DNA from: Alkalibacterium subtropicum
GTDB lineage: Bacteria > Bacillota > Bacilli > Lactobacillales > Carnobacteriaceae_A
Direction: 5' to 3'
Length of the DNA stretch: 64,000 nucleotides
Assembly (NCBI RefSeq): GCF_900112455.1
Contig: NZ_FOLT01000009.1
Location: 1 to 64,000 of the forward strand
How positions within the stretch are numbered: the stretch's first letter is position 1; each line of letters opens with the position of its first letter. A model generated the notes under the pieces. That model was not told the DNA's origin, did not search any database, and worked only from the letters and a program-made list of their open reading frames with translations. The translations under genes and the position numbers were made by a program. This document shows positions 44,398-54,256 of this stretch, piece by piece.

Positions 44398-44902
44398 CCA
44401 GTGAGTGGTCAAAACAAAGCCCGTTTAGTGACCACTCACTGGCCATACCTTTACGGGTAGGCAACAAAAGACCATTTTGATGCCTACCCGATATTGAATG
44501 TGTTACTGACTGGTCACTATCTGCCTCATATAAGACAAACCCCATCTTATATGAGACATGAGCAGGTACAAGTGAGACCTTATAGTGACTAGTGTGAAAA
44601 GAATAGTGTCGGGTAGGCAGAAGGTATATTCTTTAAGCTATCTGAACATCCTTTATAAGCTGAGCAGACAGAAGTTCACCCGCACTTGACAAAAAAGTTG
44701 AGATAAGAACCCGACAGGTCGTGATCAGGCGCTCCGCCTGATCTTTCATCTTCGCTTCAAGCTTTATGAAGGGACAGACGCGCTTAAAGGCGCGTCTGGT
44801 CCAATCAAATCTGCTCAATGCTGACGAAACGGGACGATCGGCCCGTTTCAACATAACAAGAAGACCGAATGCTCTATGTAAACACATAAAACACTCGGTC
44901 TT
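44398..44902. repeat. Cluster of perfect hairpins downstream of ctc (locus 6)
   Basis: The 44154-44938 spacer has no gene. It contains seven strong inverted repeats: 13 bp (44398-44410 with 44430-44442), 10 bp (44454-44463 with 44481-44490), 10 bp (44525-44534 with 44546-44555), 9 bp (44723-44731 with 44735-44743), 9+3 bp (44772-44783 with 44790-44802), 8 bp (44826-44833 with 44842-44849) and 8+5 bp (44861-44902). CGGGTAGGCA recurs at 44610, 156 bp after 44454, and TGGTCA at 44406 and 44511, so a spacing near 52 bp is hinted. The last hairpin has T5 on the plus strand and may double as the ctc terminator. 44154-44397 shows nothing clear. Confidence 0.7.
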
Positions 44903-44938
44903 TTTAAATTATTCAGTTAAATGCTGATCGGGAGAATC

Positions 44939-45559
44939 TTATTCTTCTGAATCGTCTTCGTCTTCACCGATAACTTCTGGTTCAGGCATTTCGTCGTCAG
45001 CAGTTGGTTCAGGCTCTTCTTCGATTTGAGGAGCTGAAACAGATACTACTGTTGAGTCTGTGTCTGAAAGCAATTCGATGCTGTCGTCGATCGCGATATC
45101 AGAAACATGTTTCGTGTCGCCGATTTCCATTTCTGAAACGTCAACAGTGAATTCTGAAGGAGCTTCAGCAGGCGCCACGTTCACTTCTAATTCAGAGATA
45201 GATTGTGATACGATACCTTCTTTGATTTCTTCTTCGCCTGTGATATAGACTGGGATCGTCATGTTGACTTTTTGACCTTTAGTAAAGGCTAACAAGTCCA
45301 CGTGATAGATTTCAGGTTTCAACGCCGCGTTTGTTTTTTCTTTAACGAAAACATGGTAAGTGTCTCCATCCACTTCGACGTCGAATACGCCGTTTGCGCC
45401 AACTTCACGCAAAGTCATTTCGAATTCTTTTCTGTTCAATAAAACAGCTACGGTTTCTACTTCTCTCCCGTAGATCGCTGCTGGGATCATGCCTTCTTCT
45501 CTTGCTCTTCTTGAAGCTGAACTTCCTGTTTCGGTACGTTTTGTCGCTGTTAATTTCAT
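44939..45559 (-). CDS. ctc: 50S ribosomal protein L25 / general stress protein Ctc
   Basis: This 206-aa two-domain L25 (TL5/Ctc) protein binds 5S rRNA through its N-terminal domain (MKLTATKRTETGSSASRRAR, IPAAIYG, VHVDLLAFTKG-like YHVDLLAFTKGQ) and has the C-terminal beta domain plus an acidic tail (EEEPEPTADDE...). The start at 45559 is set by the AAGGTG ribosome site and the family N-terminus. Monocistronic. Confidence 0.9.
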   Translation of the reverse strand: MKLTATKRTETGSSASRRAREEGMIPAAIYGREVETVAVLLNRKEFEMTLREVGANGVFDVEVDGDTYHVFVKEKTNAALKPEIYHVDLLAFTKGQKVNMTIPVYITGEEEIKEGIVSQSISELEVNVAPAEAPSEFTVDVSEMEIGDTKHVSDIAIDDSIELLSDTDSTVVSVSAPQIEEEPEPTADDEMPEPEVIGEDEDDSEE

Positions 45560-45727
45560 AAAATTTTCACCTTCCACGATTTTATTTTAAGTAAATAGCA
45601 TATTTCATTAACTGAACAAGCCAGAAATCAGTATACCAAAATTGTGAACAGATTGCAAAGAAAAGCGACAAGAACTTTTACTTTACAGTCGATTTCCCGC
45701 TTTTCCTGCTTCTCTGTCCTGACATTT

Positions 45728-46861
45728 TTATTCTAAAAAGTCTTTCAGTTGCTTGGAACGACTTGGGTGACGCAGTTTTCTCAAGGCTTTCGCTTCGATC
45801 TGACGGATACGTTCACGTGTAACACCAAAAACTTTACCCACATCTTCCAGTGTACGCTGACGCCCGTCATCCAGACCGAATCTCAGACGCAAAACGTTTT
45901 CTTCCCGGTCCGTCAAGGTGTCCAGCACATCTTCCAGTTCGTTCTTCAACAGTTCATACGCCGCATTGTCAGCCGGACTTGTAGCACCGTCGTCTTCAAT
46001 GAAGTCGCCTAAATGTGAATCGTCTTCTTCACCGATCGGCGTTTCTAAAGAAACAGGTTCCTGTGAAATTTTCAGGATATCTCTGACTTTTTCAGTCGGC
46101 AGGTCCATTTCTGCACCGATTTCTTCCGGCGTCGGTTCTCGGCCCAAGTCCTGCAGCAATTGTCTCTGGATACGGACCAGCTTGTTGATCGTTTCGACCA
46201 TGTGCACAGGGATACGTATCGTACGGGCCTGGTCGGCGATCGCACGGGTAATGGCCTGTCTGATCCACCATGTCGCATACGTGGAGAATTTGAAGCCTTT
46301 TTCATAGTCGAATTTCTCGACGGCTTTCATCAGTCCCATGTTCCCTTCCTGGATCAGGTCCAAAAAGCTCATCCCGCGGCCGACATAACGCTTGGCGATC
46401 GATACGACCAGTCTGAGGTTGGCTTCAGCCAGTTCCTGTTTCGCCAGGGTGTCGCCGGATTCGATGCGCTTGGCAAGAGAGACCTCTTCGTCGGCTGACA
46501 ACAGATCGACACGTCCGATCTCTTTCAGATACATGCGGACAGGGTCATTGATCTTCACACCAGGAGGAGCGATCATTTCTTCTTTCTTCGCTTTTTCAGC
46601 TTCTTTTTCCTGTTTCTCGAGTTGCTTCGTCAACGGATTACCCTCTTCGTCAACGACCCCGATCCCTTCATCTTCCAGTTTCTGAACCAGGTCATCCATC
46701 TTTTCTTTTTCCAGTCCGAAAGGTTCTGCCAGTTCATCTGTGATCTTGACGTAGGAAACGGTCTGTTCTTTCTTTTTCTTCAAGTCTTTAATAAAACGGA
46801 CAACTGCGAGTTCGTATTTTTCTTCAGGCTTTTTCTTGTTGTTCTTCGTTGTTTTTGCCAT
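45728..46861 (-). CDS. rpoD: Primary RNA polymerase sigma factor (sigma A)
   Basis: This 377-aa sigma-70 protein has region 1.1, [11 protein letters not shown] (1.2), [20 protein letters not shown] and [20 protein letters not shown] (2.1-2.4), region 3, and region 4 with [11 protein letters not shown] and [14 protein letters not shown]. It directs housekeeping transcription. It lies 29 bp after dnaG on the same strand, the conserved dnaG-rpoD macromolecular-synthesis pair. Confidence 0.97.
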   Translation of the reverse strand: MAKTTKNNKKKPEEKYELAVVRFIKDLKKKKEQTVSYVKITDELAEPFGLEKEKMDDLVQKLEDEGIGVVDEEGNPLTKQLEKQEKEAEKAKKEEMIAPPGVKINDPVRMYLKEIGRVDLLSADEEVSLAKRIESGDTLAKQELAEANLRLVVSIAKRYVGRGMSFLDLIQEGNMGLMKAVEKFDYEKGFKFSTYATWWIRQAITRAIADQARTIRIPVHMVETINKLVRIQRQLLQDLGREPTPEEIGAEMDLPTEKVRDILKISQEPVSLETPIGEEDDSHLGDFIEDDGATSPADNAAYELLKNELEDVLDTLTDREENVLRLRFGLDDGRQRTLEDVGKVFGVTRERIRQIEAKALRKLRHPSRSKQLKDFLE

Positions 46862-46890
46862 AAAATGACATGCCTCCTGATTTATTCTAT

Positions 46891-48762
46891 TTATTTATTT
46901 TTTAATTGACGGTATAAGTTGATGATCTCGATACTTAATGACTGCTGTCTCTGTTTGTCCCCGGCTCTTTGGGCATCGACCAGTTCTTCCCGCTTGTTCT
47001 TGATGCGGTCTTCCAGCGGCTGGCGATTACAGATCAGATTCAGATAATCTTCGATCTCACCTGGCGCGATGTCTTCAGATAGGGACAGCCACATGATTTC
47101 AGATGCTCGGCTTTTCAGCTTCTCGTCCGGAAGGAAATCAATGAAAGACTGCACATTCGGATGATCATGTGAATGATAAAATTCTTCATAAAGAATAAAT
47201 AAGAGCTGGTTCGATTCCACTGAAAAAGCCAGTTCCTTGTCTAGGGCATTCAGTTTCTGCCAGACGTCATTATCGGTGAACAGACGATACAGCAAGGCGT
47301 TTTCAGCTTTCATGGCCGCTGTCTGCTTCGGTTTGTTCTGACGAAGCACCACGGTCGGTTGTTCAGGTGTTTTTACCTGCTGCCGCTCAGTGCGCTTCTT
47401 CTGCTGCTTGCGGCGTTCTTTCTGATTTTCGATGATATGTCCGTGCATCTGTTCTTTTAAAGATTCCGTGGACAGATCGAAGGTTTCGGCCAGTTGATTG
47501 AGATACATTTCCCGCTCAACGGCCGATGTGACCCGTGTCAGTTCATTTAATACCGTATCGATATATTTCAACCGGTCACTTTCATTATTTAAGTTGACTT
47601 CTTTTTTGTGGTATTTCATCAGAAAACTCATTAGGGTGTCCCGGCCGTGTGCCAGGAAATCCTTGAAAGCCTCTGCGCCTTTTTTCTGAATAAAATCGTC
47701 GGGATCCATTTTTTCCGGAAAAGCGGCGATTTCAATAGAGAAATGCGTTTCATTGGTAATGAAATCCGTCGCTCGCTTGATCGCGTCCAAACCTGCCGAA
47801 TCTCCGTCATAGGCGATCACGACATGATCCGTCACCTTGTCCAGTGTATGGACCTGTTCTTCTGTCAGGCTCGTCCCCATCGTGGCAAGGCCATTTCTAA
47901 CCCCTGCCTGCCAGGCTGAAATGACATCCATAAAACCTTCGAACAGGAGGACTTCACCTTCACGACGGATGACCGGTCTGGCTTTGTCATAGTTGAACAA
48001 AACCCGGCGCTTGTTGAACAATTCCGTCTCCGGGCTGTTCATGTACTTGGCCGTCCGTATCTGTCCGTCTTCATTATCCATAAAGGCCCGGCCAGAAAAG
48101 GCTACGGTATGACCTTTGTCATCTTTGATCGGGAAAAGGATGCGGTTCGTGAAGCGATCGTAAAACGTGTCATCGTCCCTGTCAGAGAATAGACCTGTTT
48201 TTTTCAGGATCTCTGCTTCACTCAACCCTTCATTTTCCAGATACATTTTTAAGGCTTCTCTTTGCGGGGGAGAAAACCCGATTTTGAATGTGTCGATACT
48301 TTCTTCAGTCATGCCCCGGTCCAGCAGATACTGGTATGCCGCTTCTCCGGCTTTTGTATTCACTAGGACATGATGATAGAAGTGTTCTGCTTTTTCATAG
48401 ACCGAAAGCAGCTTCCCTCTGGTTGAATCGGCATTCGGCCGGTTCTTTACTGCCTGATCAAACAAGGTCTGGTCGACAGGGATTTCGGACAGTTCGGCTG
48501 TTTTACCGACGGCTTCCACGAAAGAGATCCCTTCGATCTCCTGCAGGAAACTGAAGACGTTCCCGCCTCTGCCGCAGCTGAAACAATGATAGATCTGTTT
48601 CTTTTCACTGACCGAAAAGGATGGCGTCTTATCATCATGGAAAGGACAGGAAGCAAAGTGATTCTGCCCGGACTTTCTTAACTGAAGATATTGAGAAATG
48701 ACTTGAACAATGTCTGTCTGTTCTCGAATAGAATTAATTGTTTCATCAGGTATTCTACTCAT
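46891..48762 (-). CDS. dnaG: DNA primase
   Basis: This 623-aa primase has the CHC2-type zinc finger ([15 protein letters not shown] ... [13 protein letters not shown], residues about 38-65), the catalytic TOPRIM core with [16 protein letters not shown] and [13 protein letters not shown], and a C-terminal DnaB-interacting region. It makes RNA primers for replication. GGGGGATG precedes the start. Confidence 0.96.
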   Translation of the reverse strand: MSRIPDETINSIREQTDIVQVISQYLQLRKSGQNHFASCPFHDDKTPSFSVSEKKQIYHCFSCGRGGNVFSFLQEIEGISFVEAVGKTAELSEIPVDQTLFDQAVKNRPNADSTRGKLLSVYEKAEHFYHHVLVNTKAGEAAYQYLLDRGMTEESIDTFKIGFSPPQREALKMYLENEGLSEAEILKKTGLFSDRDDDTFYDRFTNRILFPIKDDKGHTVAFSGRAFMDNEDGQIRTAKYMNSPETELFNKRRVLFNYDKARPVIRREGEVLLFEGFMDVISAWQAGVRNGLATMGTSLTEEQVHTLDKVTDHVVIAYDGDSAGLDAIKRATDFITNETHFSIEIAAFPEKMDPDDFIQKKGAEAFKDFLAHGRDTLMSFLMKYHKKEVNLNNESDRLKYIDTVLNELTRVTSAVEREMYLNQLAETFDLSTESLKEQMHGHIIENQKERRKQQKKRTERQQVKTPEQPTVVLRQNKPKQTAAMKAENALLYRLFTDNDVWQKLNALDKELAFSVESNQLLFILYEEFYHSHDHPNVQSFIDFLPDEKLKSRASEIMWLSLSEDIAPGEIEDYLNLICNRQPLEDRIKNKREELVDAQRAGDKQRQQSLSIEIINLYRQLKNK

Positions 48763-48951
48763 TCTTCATCCCCCTTCGTGTCCTGTTGCATTATAGCAGT
48801 TAATGAAAAGGCACACTAACCCTATAATAACCAATCTTTAGTATACCAAAGTTTCTATATTATGTAAATAATTCAGCTTCCAAGTTGCAAAAGAATGCAG
48901 AGATCTTCACAGTACTGAGACATTGTCTCGGTAACCTATAAAGTGGAGCGG

Positions 48952-49104
48952 CTTTGACACCACTTCCTGTGCTAGTAAGCACTTAACGAGTCACTCAACT
49001 TTCTTTGACACTACTTCCTGAGAAAACATCTGACGAACTAGTCGCTTAAGCTCCTTTGACACTGCTCCCAGTGACCGAAGCATTCAAAGTTTTTCCGCTC
49101 CCTT
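48952..49104. repeat. 51-bp tandem array, locus 5 (three units)
   Basis: CTTTGACACNRCTYCC starts at 48952, 49003 and 49054, exactly 51 bp apart; a second conserved block (ACTAGTC.CTTAA-like) follows in each of the first two. The flank has a perfect GAGACATTGTCTC palindrome (48918-48930) and AAGTGG/CCACTT pairing (48941-48965 region). The 48763-48900 part of the spacer shows only the A/T-rich upstream region of dnaG. Confidence 0.7.
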
Positions 49105-49117
49105 ATTACCACCAGAT

Positions 49118-49154
49118 AAAAAAGGAAAAGGCTGGAACAGGAATTCCAGCCTTT
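49118..49154 (-). terminator. Terminator of niaX
   Basis: AAAGGCTGGAA (49127-49137) pairs with TTCCAGCCTTT (49144-49154), 11 bp, with a T-rich minus-strand tail. Confidence 0.85.
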
Positions 49155-49177
49155 CTCAAATTATTCTGATTCAATTA

Positions 49178-49768
49178 TCAAGCTTTGACTTTTCTGGCGA
49201 GCTGAATCATGCGGCTGCCCATACTCTTCCACATAACTTGAGCAATCAGGAAGTCGACCATGCTGTGAACAACAGTCCCGACACCGACCAGTAAAAAGAC
49301 AGCGTAGAAAAAGCCAGCCTGGTAATCTCCGCTCCCGATCAGTCCAAAGAAGAACAGAGAGACAACGGCAACTTCTGCTAAGGCATGGAGGATCCCGATC
49401 GTAAAGGAAAACAGTTGGCTTTTAAGCGGTGAGGCAAGGACCTCTTCGCGTCTGTACTGCAGATAAAGTGCGCCGATGAGTGCAAAGACGACATGGCTGA
49501 GCGCCCGAAGTGTGATGACGATCGGAAAACCTGCAAGCAGAAAGCCGACTGCCGATCCCAGTGATACCATCACAGCAATGAATGGCGACAAAAACATGGC
49601 AAAAAAGATCGGAACATGGCTTGCCAGCGTGAACGAAGCCGGTTCGATCAGCACTTTGATCGGCATGACCATAGGGATCATGATCGCTATGGCTGTCAGC
49701 AATGCGGTGAGGGTCAGTCTGAGTGTGTTGGTTTTTCTTAGTGCGGTTGTCTGTTTGATAAAAAACAT
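49178..49768 (-). CDS. niaX: ECF-type niacin transporter S-component NiaX
   Basis: A 196-aa protein with six helices and the ECF S-component N-terminus (TALLTAIAIMIPMVMPIKV), plus EPASFTLASHVPIFFAMFLSP, typical of NiaX. It imports nicotinic acid/nicotinamide with the shared EcfAAT module. It lies 74 bp downstream of niaR, with a palindromic operator between, which supports the substrate assignment. Confidence 0.82.
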   Translation of the reverse strand: MFFIKQTTALRKTNTLRLTLTALLTAIAIMIPMVMPIKVLIEPASFTLASHVPIFFAMFLSPFIAVMVSLGSAVGFLLAGFPIVITLRALSHVVFALIGALYLQYRREEVLASPLKSQLFSFTIGILHALAEVAVVSLFFFGLIGSGDYQAGFFYAVFLLVGVGTVVHSMVDFLIAQVMWKSMGSRMIQLARKVKA

Positions 49769-49788
49769 CTCCTTGTCTTATGTATATA

Positions 49789-49806
49789 TAGGTGTCTTTA
49801 CACCTA
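49789..49806 (-). promoter_or_regulatory. Putative NiaR operator upstream of niaX
   Basis: TAGGTGT-CTTT-ACACCTA is a perfect 7-bp palindrome with a 4-nt spacer, 20 bp upstream of the niaX start codon and just past the niaR stop codon. Position and symmetry fit a repressor site for NiaR. Confidence 0.65.
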
Positions 49807-49841
49807 ATAATTATACGGAGGATCAAGGAGATGTCAATAGG

Positions 49842-50354
49842 TTATTCGTAAATAAAGCCTTTTTCTTTCAGCTTCGCGATCAGTGTATCACGGGTCGTTT
49901 CATCTTTGGCCCGGATCGTATGCGTATGGATGCCGTGTGTGAGTGTCGAAAGCAGGGAGGTATCTGTCTCGTTCAGTCTTTCGATAAAATCATCCGCTTC
50001 CAGTCGGCTGGATATATTGAGATCGCCCCGGATCATGCCATAAAGTGGATGCTCGACGATGACGTCCAGGACTTCACAACCCGTGTCCACGATCGTATAG
50101 AGCTCTTCTCTCGTTTCTTCACGGCTGTGCACGCAGACCAGCTGTGTCGTTACGCCTGGTGCAGCTGCCTTTCTCATCATATATCCTTTGGGGGTGGAAT
50201 ATATGTCCTGCCCGGCAGCACGGAGCAGCGCGATATCACCGACAATGACCTGGCGGCTGACATTGAACTGCTCTGCGAGTGCACGCGCGACGATCGGCTC
50301 GGCACTGTTTGTTAAAAGCATAAGAATCTCTTCGCGTCTTTGTTCTGCTTCCAT
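49842..50354 (-). CDS. niaR: Niacin-responsive repressor NiaR (HTH_11 + 3H domain)
   Basis: This 170-aa regulator has an N-terminal helix-turn-helix (RREEILMLLTNSAEPIVARA, FNVSRQVIVGDIALLRA) and a C-terminal 3H domain with His residues (CVHSREETREELY, VEHPLYGMIRGDL, THGIHTHTI) that bind nickel and niacin. It represses NAD salvage genes when niacin is abundant. It follows the ABC exporter gene by 23 bp and precedes niaX. Confidence 0.9.
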   Translation of the reverse strand: MEAEQRREEILMLLTNSAEPIVARALAEQFNVSRQVIVGDIALLRAAGQDIYSTPKGYMMRKAAAPGVTTQLVCVHSREETREELYTIVDTGCEVLDVIVEHPLYGMIRGDLNISSRLEADDFIERLNETDTSLLSTLTHGIHTHTIRAKDETTRDTLIAKLKEKGFIYE

Positions 50355-50377
50355 AGTGAACCTCCTTCAAAAACATT

Positions 50378-52090
50378 CTAGGAAAACTGGGCATCGTACA
50401 GCGCTTTATAGGCGCCGTCGCGTCCGATCAGGTCATCATGGCTCCCCTGTTCAACGATGCCTTTTTCAGCCACGACAACGATGCGGTCGGCATTTTTGAT
50501 GGTCGCCAGTCGATGGGCAATGATCAGGGTCGTTCTGCCTTTGGACAGACTGTCTAAAGCTTCCTGGATCGCCTGCTCGGTCTCTGTATCCAAAGCCGAG
50601 GTGGCTTCATCTAAAATAAGGATCGGCGGGTTTTTCAGGAAAATTCGCGCGATAGACAGACGCTGTTTCTGGCCGCCGGATAATTTGACGCCCCGTTCTC
50701 CAATGATGGTGTCCAGTCCTCTCGGCAGCTGACTGACGACGTCTTCCAGATTGGCCATTTTCACGGCTTCAGCGATTTCAGCATCTGTTGCATCCAGTTT
50801 ACCATATACGATGTTTTCTCTGATCGTTCCCGGGAAAAGGAAAACGTCCTGCTGGACCACACCGATCTGCTCGCGCAGGGACTGCAGTTTGATCTCTTTA
50901 ATGGAATACCCGTCAATGGTTAACTGTCCGCTGTCGACATCATAAAAACGCGGCAGCAGATTACAGATCGTCGTCTTCCCTGCCCCGCTTGGACCGACAA
51001 AGGCAACCGTTTCGCCTGCTTTGATCGACAAATCGATGTCTTCCAAAACGACCTGGTTTTCTTCATAACTGAAGTGGACATCCTTGTATTCGATTTCCCC
51101 TTTTAACGCGGTCACATCATGGGCATAGTCGGTATCTTTCACCTCAGGGCTTCGTCCCATTTCTTCAAGCAGACGTCTGAAGCCGGCGATCCCTTTCGGG
51201 TAGCTTTCGATCATGTGATTCACTTTTTCGATCGGCCGGACGAATACATTGGCGAAGAGAATGAAGGCCACGAGATCCCCGTAGCTGATTTCGCCCTGTA
51301 TCGTGAAGTAGGCGCCGAAAAACAGAGTGAACAGACTGATCAAACGGATGAAAAAGTAGTTGTAGGAATGGCTGATGGCCATCGTTTTGTAGAACAGATA
51401 CTTTGATTTTTTGTAAGCCTGGTTCAGACGGTCGAAACGTCCCTGCTCGAATGCTTCATTGGAAAAAGCCTGAACGACACGGATCCCGCCGACAGAGGCT
51501 TCGATCCCTGCTGAGAAGTTTGCCAAATCATCATAGATCTGCGTGTTGACCTGCGTCATGCGCTTGTTGAAGAAACCCAGAGCCACCGCTATAAAGGGCA
51601 CCAGGAAGAAAGTCATCAAGGCTAGCGGGACATGCACGTTCAGCATCAGACCAAAGGCCCCCAGTAACGTAAAGATCGTGATGAACACGTCTTCCGGCCC
51701 GTGATGCGCCACTTCGGCGATCTCGAACAAGTCGGAAGTGAGCCGGGTGATGAGTGTTCCCGTCTCCCGGTCATCGAAATACGAAAACGACTGCTTCTGC
51801 AGGTGATCGTATAAGTCCTGACGCATGTCTGTCTCAATATTCGTCCCCAGCTTGTGTCCGTAATAGGTGACGACATAATGCAGGGCCGTATTGAGCATAT
51901 AGACGAGGAGGAGGCCTAAAGAGACCCAGATGATCAGAGGCCAGTCTCCACTCGGGAGTATTCGGTCAACGACCTGCTGGACCATGATGGGAAAAGCAAG
52001 CTCCAGTACGGCCACAACGGTCGCGGCGGAAAAGTCCAGGGTGAACAGTTTCCCATAGGGCCGGTAATAGGAAAAGAATTTTTTTAACAT
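50378..52090 (-). CDS. ABC exporter, half-transporter with fused ATPase
   Basis: This 570-aa protein has six transmembrane helices (about 15-300) and a C-terminal ATPase: Walker A GPSGAGKTT, signature [15 protein letters not shown], Walker B ILILDEATSALD and switch His in IIAHRLATI. It is a homodimeric or heterodimeric multidrug/lipid exporter of the MsbA/BmrA/YfiB type. The start at 52090 is chosen for AAGGAG 9 bp upstream; an in-frame ATG at 52108 has a poorer site. Substrate not predictable. Confidence 0.85.
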   Translation of the reverse strand: MLKKFFSYYRPYGKLFTLDFSAATVVAVLELAFPIMVQQVVDRILPSGDWPLIIWVSLGLLLVYMLNTALHYVVTYYGHKLGTNIETDMRQDLYDHLQKQSFSYFDDRETGTLITRLTSDLFEIAEVAHHGPEDVFITIFTLLGAFGLMLNVHVPLALMTFFLVPFIAVALGFFNKRMTQVNTQIYDDLANFSAGIEASVGGIRVVQAFSNEAFEQGRFDRLNQAYKKSKYLFYKTMAISHSYNYFFIRLISLFTLFFGAYFTIQGEISYGDLVAFILFANVFVRPIEKVNHMIESYPKGIAGFRRLLEEMGRSPEVKDTDYAHDVTALKGEIEYKDVHFSYEENQVVLEDIDLSIKAGETVAFVGPSGAGKTTICNLLPRFYDVDSGQLTIDGYSIKEIKLQSLREQIGVVQQDVFLFPGTIRENIVYGKLDATDAEIAEAVKMANLEDVVSQLPRGLDTIIGERGVKLSGGQKQRLSIARIFLKNPPILILDEATSALDTETEQAIQEALDSLSKGRTTLIIAHRLATIKNADRIVVVAEKGIVEQGSHDDLIGRDGAYKALYDAQFS

Positions 52091-52138
52091 AAGATGGAAC
52101 TCCTTCATTTTATTTCCATATAACCTTCCTGATAAACG

Positions 52139-52165
52139 AAAGAAGACAGTTCGCCTGCCTTCTTT
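52139..52165 (-). terminator. Probable terminator of glyQS
   Basis: AAAGAAGACAG (52139-52149) pairs with CTGCCTTCTTT (52155-52165) with one G-U; the T-tract is modest. Confidence 0.55.
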
Positions 52166-52171
52166 GTCTGT

Positions 52172-54256
52172 TTATTTTATAACGAGTGTGCTGAACTGGG
52201 CAAAGGGTCGGGCCAGTTTATGGATCCGGTCCAGAAGAGCCAGGCGATTCGCTTTAACTGCCTCGTCATCGGCCATAACCATGTTTTCATCGAAGAAGGC
52301 ATCGATCAGCGGATGAAGCTGGACGAACTGCTTCCAGGTCTCTTCGGCACTGATTTCTTTTTCATTCAGCATTTGTATAGCCGTCACGGCATCATAAAGC
52401 TCGCGTTCAGAGTCGGATTCGAATTTTTCAGCATCCACTGATACATTGGGATCCGCTTTTTCAGCCAGATTGGCGACACGGGTCAGCGACTCGACGACCG
52501 GCTTGAACTGCTCAGTCTGCTTCTCTGCTTTCAGGACTCTGGCCTGATCGATCAAGGCAACGAGGTTGTCATGAGACGCATTCAGAACGGCTTCTCTGAC
52601 ATCATAGTCTTTTTCCAGACCGGCATATTTTGACAGCCATAAATCCAGACGGTCCAGAATGAACTGGCTGACATTCTCTTTGTTCTGTTCATATAACGCT
52701 TTGGTTTCGATGTTTTGAACATGATGAATGATGGCGTCGATCCACTCGCTGATAGACAACGGGAGGTCGAAAGCTTCGACCATGCGCACGATCCCCATGG
52801 CTTGTCTTCTCAAGGCGAACGGGTCGTTGGAACCGGTCGGGATCAGTCCGATGGCGAAGAAAGACATCAGAGAATCCATTTTATCAGCAAGCGAAAGGAT
52901 GGCCCCGACCTTGCTTTCAGGCAGGCCCCCTTCCATGCTGTCCGGCAGATACTGCTCAGCTAAAGCCTGGGCCACGGTATCTGACTCCTGACGTTCACGG
53001 GCAAAGATGCCGGCGATCTGACCCTGAAGTGAGGTGAATTCTGTAACGGTCTGCGTCACCAAATCGAATTTGCAGATGCGGGCAGCGCGTTTCACGTCCC
53101 CTTCCTGTTCCGGTTTCAAAGTAAAATACGGAACAAGGCTGTCTGCGATCCGTTCGATGCGCTCCTGTTTCTCATAAAGCGACCCGATTTTTTCATGGAA
53201 AGAAACCTGTTTCAGTTTTTCAACGAAATAGTCGATGGCATGCTTGTTGTCTTCTTCATAGAAGAACGCCGCATCAGCCAGTCGGGCACTCAGCACTTTT
53301 TCGTTCCCTTTGCGTACAAAGCCGAGCCCTTGGTCATTCCCGTTTCTCACAGCAATGAAATACGGCAGGAATGAGCCGCCTTCGCCTGCCTCGCGCACAG
53401 GGAAATAACGCTGATGGTCGGCCATGGCCGTTTCCAGTACGATCTCAGGCACCTTCAGATACGCTTCGTCGAAGGAACCGGAAAAGACCGTCGGGAACTC
53501 CACCAGATCCGTGACTTCATCGACTAAAGCCGCGTTAGCTGTCGGATCCTGCCAGCTGTTTGCCTGACACATCTCCTGGATTTGTGTGACGATCATCTTT
53601 CTGCGCGCGTCTCTGTCCACGATGACGGCTTCCTGATTCAGAGCTTCTTCGTAGTCTCTGGCATGGTCCAGAGTCACTGAATGGCCCAGGAAACGGTGGC
53701 CGCGGGTTTCTCTGCCTGAAGCCACATCAAACAGTTCCATGTCGACGACGGCTTCATCTAAAAGAGCCACCAGCCAGTGTACCGGACGGATGAATTTATA
53801 AGAATGATTGCCCCACTTCATCGATACCGGGAACGTCATGGACGGCAGACGGTCGGCCAGCGTTTCAAGAACAGCTTTTGCCGACTGGCCTTTGATTTCT
53901 TTTTCGATAAAGACGTACGCTTCACCTTTCACTTCCTTGAAGACGATATCTTCGACCGAAGCTTTCTGCCCTTTAGAAAAGCCGATAGCGGCTTTTGACC
54001 AGTTGCCTTCATCGTCCAGGGCAATGCGTTTGGCCGGACCTTTCACAGTTTCCGTGCGGTCGGCCTGCTTTTCTTCCAGTTCTTCCACCCTGACAGCCAG
54101 ACGTCTTGGCGTGCTGTACACGTCGACTGTGCCATGTTTCAGGCCGTTTTCTTTCAAGTGCGTGCTGACCATTGATTTTAACTGACTGGCAGACGCTGAG
54201 ACGACTTTGGCCGGCATCTCTTCCAGTCCGATTTCAAGTAAAAATGTGTGTGTCAT
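52172..54256 (-). CDS. glyS: Glycyl-tRNA synthetase beta subunit
   Basis: This 694-aa subunit of the heterotetrameric glycyl-tRNA synthetase contains the beta-family N-terminus (LLEIGLEEMPAKVV), KWGNHSYKFIRPVHWLVALL, an HD-like domain (ATVDSD-type QESDTVAQALAEQYLPDSMEGGLP) and a C-terminal anticodon-binding DALR-like region. Its start overlaps the glyQ stop by one base (TAATG arrangement), so the two are coupled. Confidence 0.95.
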   Translation of the reverse strand: MTHTFLLEIGLEEMPAKVVSASASQLKSMVSTHLKENGLKHGTVDVYSTPRRLAVRVEELEEKQADRTETVKGPAKRIALDDEGNWSKAAIGFSKGQKASVEDIVFKEVKGEAYVFIEKEIKGQSAKAVLETLADRLPSMTFPVSMKWGNHSYKFIRPVHWLVALLDEAVVDMELFDVASGRETRGHRFLGHSVTLDHARDYEEALNQEAVIVDRDARRKMIVTQIQEMCQANSWQDPTANAALVDEVTDLVEFPTVFSGSFDEAYLKVPEIVLETAMADHQRYFPVREAGEGGSFLPYFIAVRNGNDQGLGFVRKGNEKVLSARLADAAFFYEEDNKHAIDYFVEKLKQVSFHEKIGSLYEKQERIERIADSLVPYFTLKPEQEGDVKRAARICKFDLVTQTVTEFTSLQGQIAGIFARERQESDTVAQALAEQYLPDSMEGGLPESKVGAILSLADKMDSLMSFFAIGLIPTGSNDPFALRRQAMGIVRMVEAFDLPLSISEWIDAIIHHVQNIETKALYEQNKENVSQFILDRLDLWLSKYAGLEKDYDVREAVLNASHDNLVALIDQARVLKAEKQTEQFKPVVESLTRVANLAEKADPNVSVDAEKFESDSERELYDAVTAIQMLNEKEISAEETWKQFVQLHPLIDAFFDENMVMADDEAVKANRLALLDRIHKLARPFAQFSTLVIK

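Noticed and set aside
44398-44902. Integron attC sites or a tRNA cluster
   Set aside because: Perfect short stems without attC core sites, no integrase, and no cloverleaf or CCA-adjacent acceptor stems.
49476-50315. 279-aa plus-strand open frame
   Set aside because: Antisense shadow of niaX and niaR, with composition unlike a protein, no ribosome site and no family match.
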